Below, piece by piece: positions 5,993-7,579 of a stretch of 7,579 nt of DNA. Position 1 is the first letter of the stretch; each line of letters begins with the position of its first letter. Under the pieces are notes generated by a model. The model saw nothing but the letters and a program-made list of their open reading frames with translations, made no database searches and was not told where the DNA came from. The translations under genes and the position numbers were made by a program. Location of the stretch: the NCBI GenBank assembly GCA_002430755.1, contig DJCX01000083.1:3898-11476 (forward strand). Direction: 5' to 3'. Origin of the DNA: Flavobacteriales bacterium UBA5939 (GTDB taxonomy: Bacteria; Bacteroidota; Bacteroidia; Flavobacteriales; Schleiferiaceae).

Positions 5993-7374
5993 TGAGGATT
6001 AACACCTTCTTCTTTTTATTGCTTTCTGTTGTTGCCTTTGGACAAGCTCCAGAGGCAATGCCTAGTACTCAAGAGCTTAGTGCAGAGCAGTTCGTTCAGT
6101 GGGTAGATCAAAACCACCCAGTGCTACAATCCGTACGCAACAGGCTTCCTATTGCTAAAGCAGAACTACTCAAAGCGCGAGGTGCTTTTGACCCCACCTT
6201 GGTAGGCAACTACTCAAGTAAGGAGTACGACGGTGAACTGTACTACGAACTACCAGCCGTTCAGTTGGCACTTCCAACGGCCTCACCTATTGACCTTCAG
6301 GTGGATTGGAATTCAAGCACTGGGATTTACACTAATCCACAGAACAAGCTACCTGAGGAAGGCCTTTTTGCTGTGGGCGGTATGATCAACCTAGGTAACG
6401 GCTTAATGACCGATGAGCGCAGAACTTCTCTGCGACTTGCAAAGGCGGCAGTAGATTTAACCGAAGCTGAAGCACAGCTGTACCGCAATAAACTCCTAGC
6501 CAAAGCATTGAGCGACTATTGGAAGTGGTACGAGGCTTATGCCGGTCTCGTAGCTTACGAGAGTGCAGTAGAAGCAGCCCGTGAGGTGTACGACTTTACG
6601 ATGAATGCATTCAACGCAGGAGATGCAGCAGCCATCGACACCTTAGATGCACGTGCCCTGCTGACTACTTGGCAAACGGACTACTTCAAGGCTCGTAATA
6701 AGGCTATAACAGCAATGTACGGCGCGAGCAACTGGCTGTGGTCTTCTGACGGTCAACCTGTGCTATTAAAGCCTGAAAGCAGACCAACGGCAGTGATGCA
6801 GGAGTTGCTCGTTTCCTTGGAATTGGACCCTGCGCACCCCTTATATGTATACAACGATAATAAGGAGGAGCAATTTAGATTGAAGCGCCAACTGGCTCGG
6901 GAATACCTCAAGCCTAAGGTGGCTGTAGGTGGTGCTGTTTTGATGCCTGGCAACTTCTCAGAATTGCCAACATCAGCAGATTACGACCCGAATAACCGTG
7001 TGGTAAAGGCAAAACTGGACATGCCTTTGTTTTTGCGTACCGGTCGCGGTTACTCGCGCAGTCAAAATCTGCAGTTGCAAAACTTCCAATTAGAGCGTAG
7101 CGAAACTGAGAACTCGTGGAACAACGCATTGAGCGCTGCCGCTGAGGGTATAGTTCAGCTAGAAGTTGCCTTGAATGCAAGTCTGAAAAATCAAGAAAGT
7201 CTTCGATTGCTTCTTGAAGCAGAAAAGCGCAAGCTAGAATTGGGCGATAGTGAGTTGATCAAGGTCAACCTACGCACGAGCTATTATGCTAAGGCGTTGA
7301 TTCAAACGGCTAATATTACTCGTGAATTGGGCGTTCAAAAAGCGCTGTGGCAAGAACTCTCTGCCACCTTCTAG
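5992..7374 (+). CDS. TolC-family outer-membrane efflux/secretion channel
   Basis: Outer-membrane channel subunit, expected to form a trimer and complete the export path from the ABC protein and adaptor. The 460-residue protein starts with a Sec signal peptide (MRINTFFFLLLSVVAFG), with a likely cut between Gly17 and Gln18 that fits the Bacteroidetes preference for Gln after the signal peptidase I site. There is no lipobox Cys. The body shows the internal two-fold pattern of TolC proteins: NAGDAAAIDTLDAR (208-221) in the first half and LGDSELIKVN (417-426) in the second, each at the end of a long helical stretch, with shorter Gly/aromatic-rich segments (about 65-135 and 308-350) for the barrel strands. 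The start overlaps the adaptor stop by one base (TAATG), consistent with translational coupling. No T-rich hairpin terminator follows the stop. Confidence 0.93.
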   Translation: MRINTFFFLLLSVVAFGQAPEAMPSTQELSAEQFVQWVDQNHPVLQSVRNRLPIAKAELLKARGAFDPTLVGNYSSKEYDGELYYELPAVQLALPTASPIDLQVDWNSSTGIYTNPQNKLPEEGLFAVGGMINLGNGLMTDERRTSLRLAKAAVDLTEAEAQLYRNKLLAKALSDYWKWYEAYAGLVAYESAVEAAREVYDFTMNAFNAGDAAAIDTLDARALLTTWQTDYFKARNKAITAMYGASNWLWSSDGQPVLLKPESRPTAVMQELLVSLELDPAHPLYVYNDNKEEQFRLKRQLAREYLKPKVAVGGAVLMPGNFSELPTSADYDPNNRVVKAKLDMPLFLRTGRGYSRSQNLQLQNFQLERSETENSWNNALSAAAEGIVQLEVALNASLKNQESLRLLLEAEKRKLELGDSELIKVNLRTSYYAKALIQTANITRELGVQKALWQELSATF

Positions 7375-7387
7375 GAGTTTCGAGGTA

Positions 7388-7417
7388 TTGTGCATGAGCA
7401 GCGATTGATTATCTTCC
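7388..7417 (+). promoter_or_regulatory. Weak candidate promoter for the sugar-porter gene
   Basis: A TTG at 7388-7390 and TATCTTCC at 7410-7417 are 19 bases apart, the right spacing for a Bacteroidetes -33/-7 promoter. The -7 element keeps only four of the six fixed positions of TAnnTTTG. It would give a short leader before the ATG at 7440. Read-through from the TolC gene, 65 bases upstream, is an equally good explanation for expression. Confidence 0.18.
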
Positions 7418-7440
7418 GAGAGCAAAATCGCTAACACTCA
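7395..7440. repeat. Imperfect inverted repeat between the TolC and sugar-porter genes
   Basis: AGCGATT (7400-7406) and AATCGCT (7426-7432) are perfect 7-base inverted arms with a 19-base spacer. TGAG (7395-7398) and CTCA (7437-7440) add a second outer pair, and a small TCT-TCCG-AGA hairpin (7412-7421) can form inside. No T-run follows, so it is not a standard intrinsic terminator. It ends on the first base of the sugar-porter start codon and could be a regulator site, an RNA structure affecting translation, or chance. Confidence 0.35.
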
Positions 7441-7579
7441 TGAACAAACTTTGGAATTGGTCCCTGACGGTGGCCTTGGCTGGATTTTTATTTGGCTTTG
7501 ATACGGTTGTTATCTCTGGGGCAAATGCACCCATCAAAGAACTTTGGCAGACTTCTGCATGGTTCCACGGCGTATTTAT
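7440..7579 (+). CDS. Sugar-porter-type MFS transporter, N-terminal fragment (runs off the window)
   Basis: Start of an inner-membrane major facilitator superfamily transporter, most likely of the sugar porter family (XylE-like H+/sugar symporters). Only about 46 residues are visible from the ATG at 7440. They include the first membrane helix with the characteristic GFLFGFDTVVISGA (residues 15-28), including the Gly-Phe-Asp and the SGA turn that mark sugar porters, then a polar segment (PIKELWQT) and WFHG where helix 2 should begin. The substrate cannot be read from this fragment. The gene follows the TolC gene by 65 bases, close enough for partial read-through, but its role looks unrelated to export. 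Confidence 0.85.
   Translation, partial: MNKLWNWSLTVALAGFLFGFDTVVISGANAPIKELWQTSAWFHGVF

Overview
The window looks like a piece of a Bacteroidota chromosome, probably from the Flavobacteriia or a Cryomorphaceae-like lineage. This placement is an inference from four things. No start codon has a clear Shine-Dalgarno sequence; most are preceded by A/T-rich sequence. The outer-membrane protein has a short signal peptide with a predicted cut just before Gln (the Bacteroidetes 'Q-rule'). The AT-rich gap holds a possible TAnnTTTG-type promoter. The SulP, ABC and sugar-porter proteins resemble versions I associate with Bacteroidota. Base composition is moderate and nothing suggests recent foreign DNA. 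All genes are on the + strand and packed tightly, with only two non-coding gaps (about 100 and 65 bases).

Layout. (1) 1-1052 is the 3' part of a SulP-family anion transporter with a C-terminal STAS domain. (2) 1045-2223 is a GT1/GtfB-like glycosyltransferase that overlaps the SulP gene by 8 bases, so the two are probably co-transcribed. (3) 2224-2324 is an intergenic regulatory gap with an 18-base near-palindrome and a possible promoter. (4) 2325-7374 is a four-gene operon: a TetR-type regulator, an ABC exporter (membrane and ATPase domains fused), a HlyD/RND-type periplasmic adaptor and a TolC-family outer-membrane channel. Its junctions are an 8-base overlap, a 4-base gap and a 1-base overlap. 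(5) 7375-7439 is a short gap with an imperfect inverted repeat. (6) 7440-7579 is the 5' end of a sugar-porter MFS transporter that runs off the window.

Working together: the ABC protein, adaptor and TolC make a complete envelope-spanning exporter of type I secretion/tripartite efflux architecture, with the TetR protein as likely autoregulator. No substrate gene is visible, and the ABC protein has no peptidase or peptidase-like N-terminal domain. The most notable feature is the ATPase domain: Walker A is intact, but the Q-loop Gln, the LSGGQ signature, the catalytic Glu after Walker B and the H-loop His are all replaced in an otherwise undamaged reading frame.
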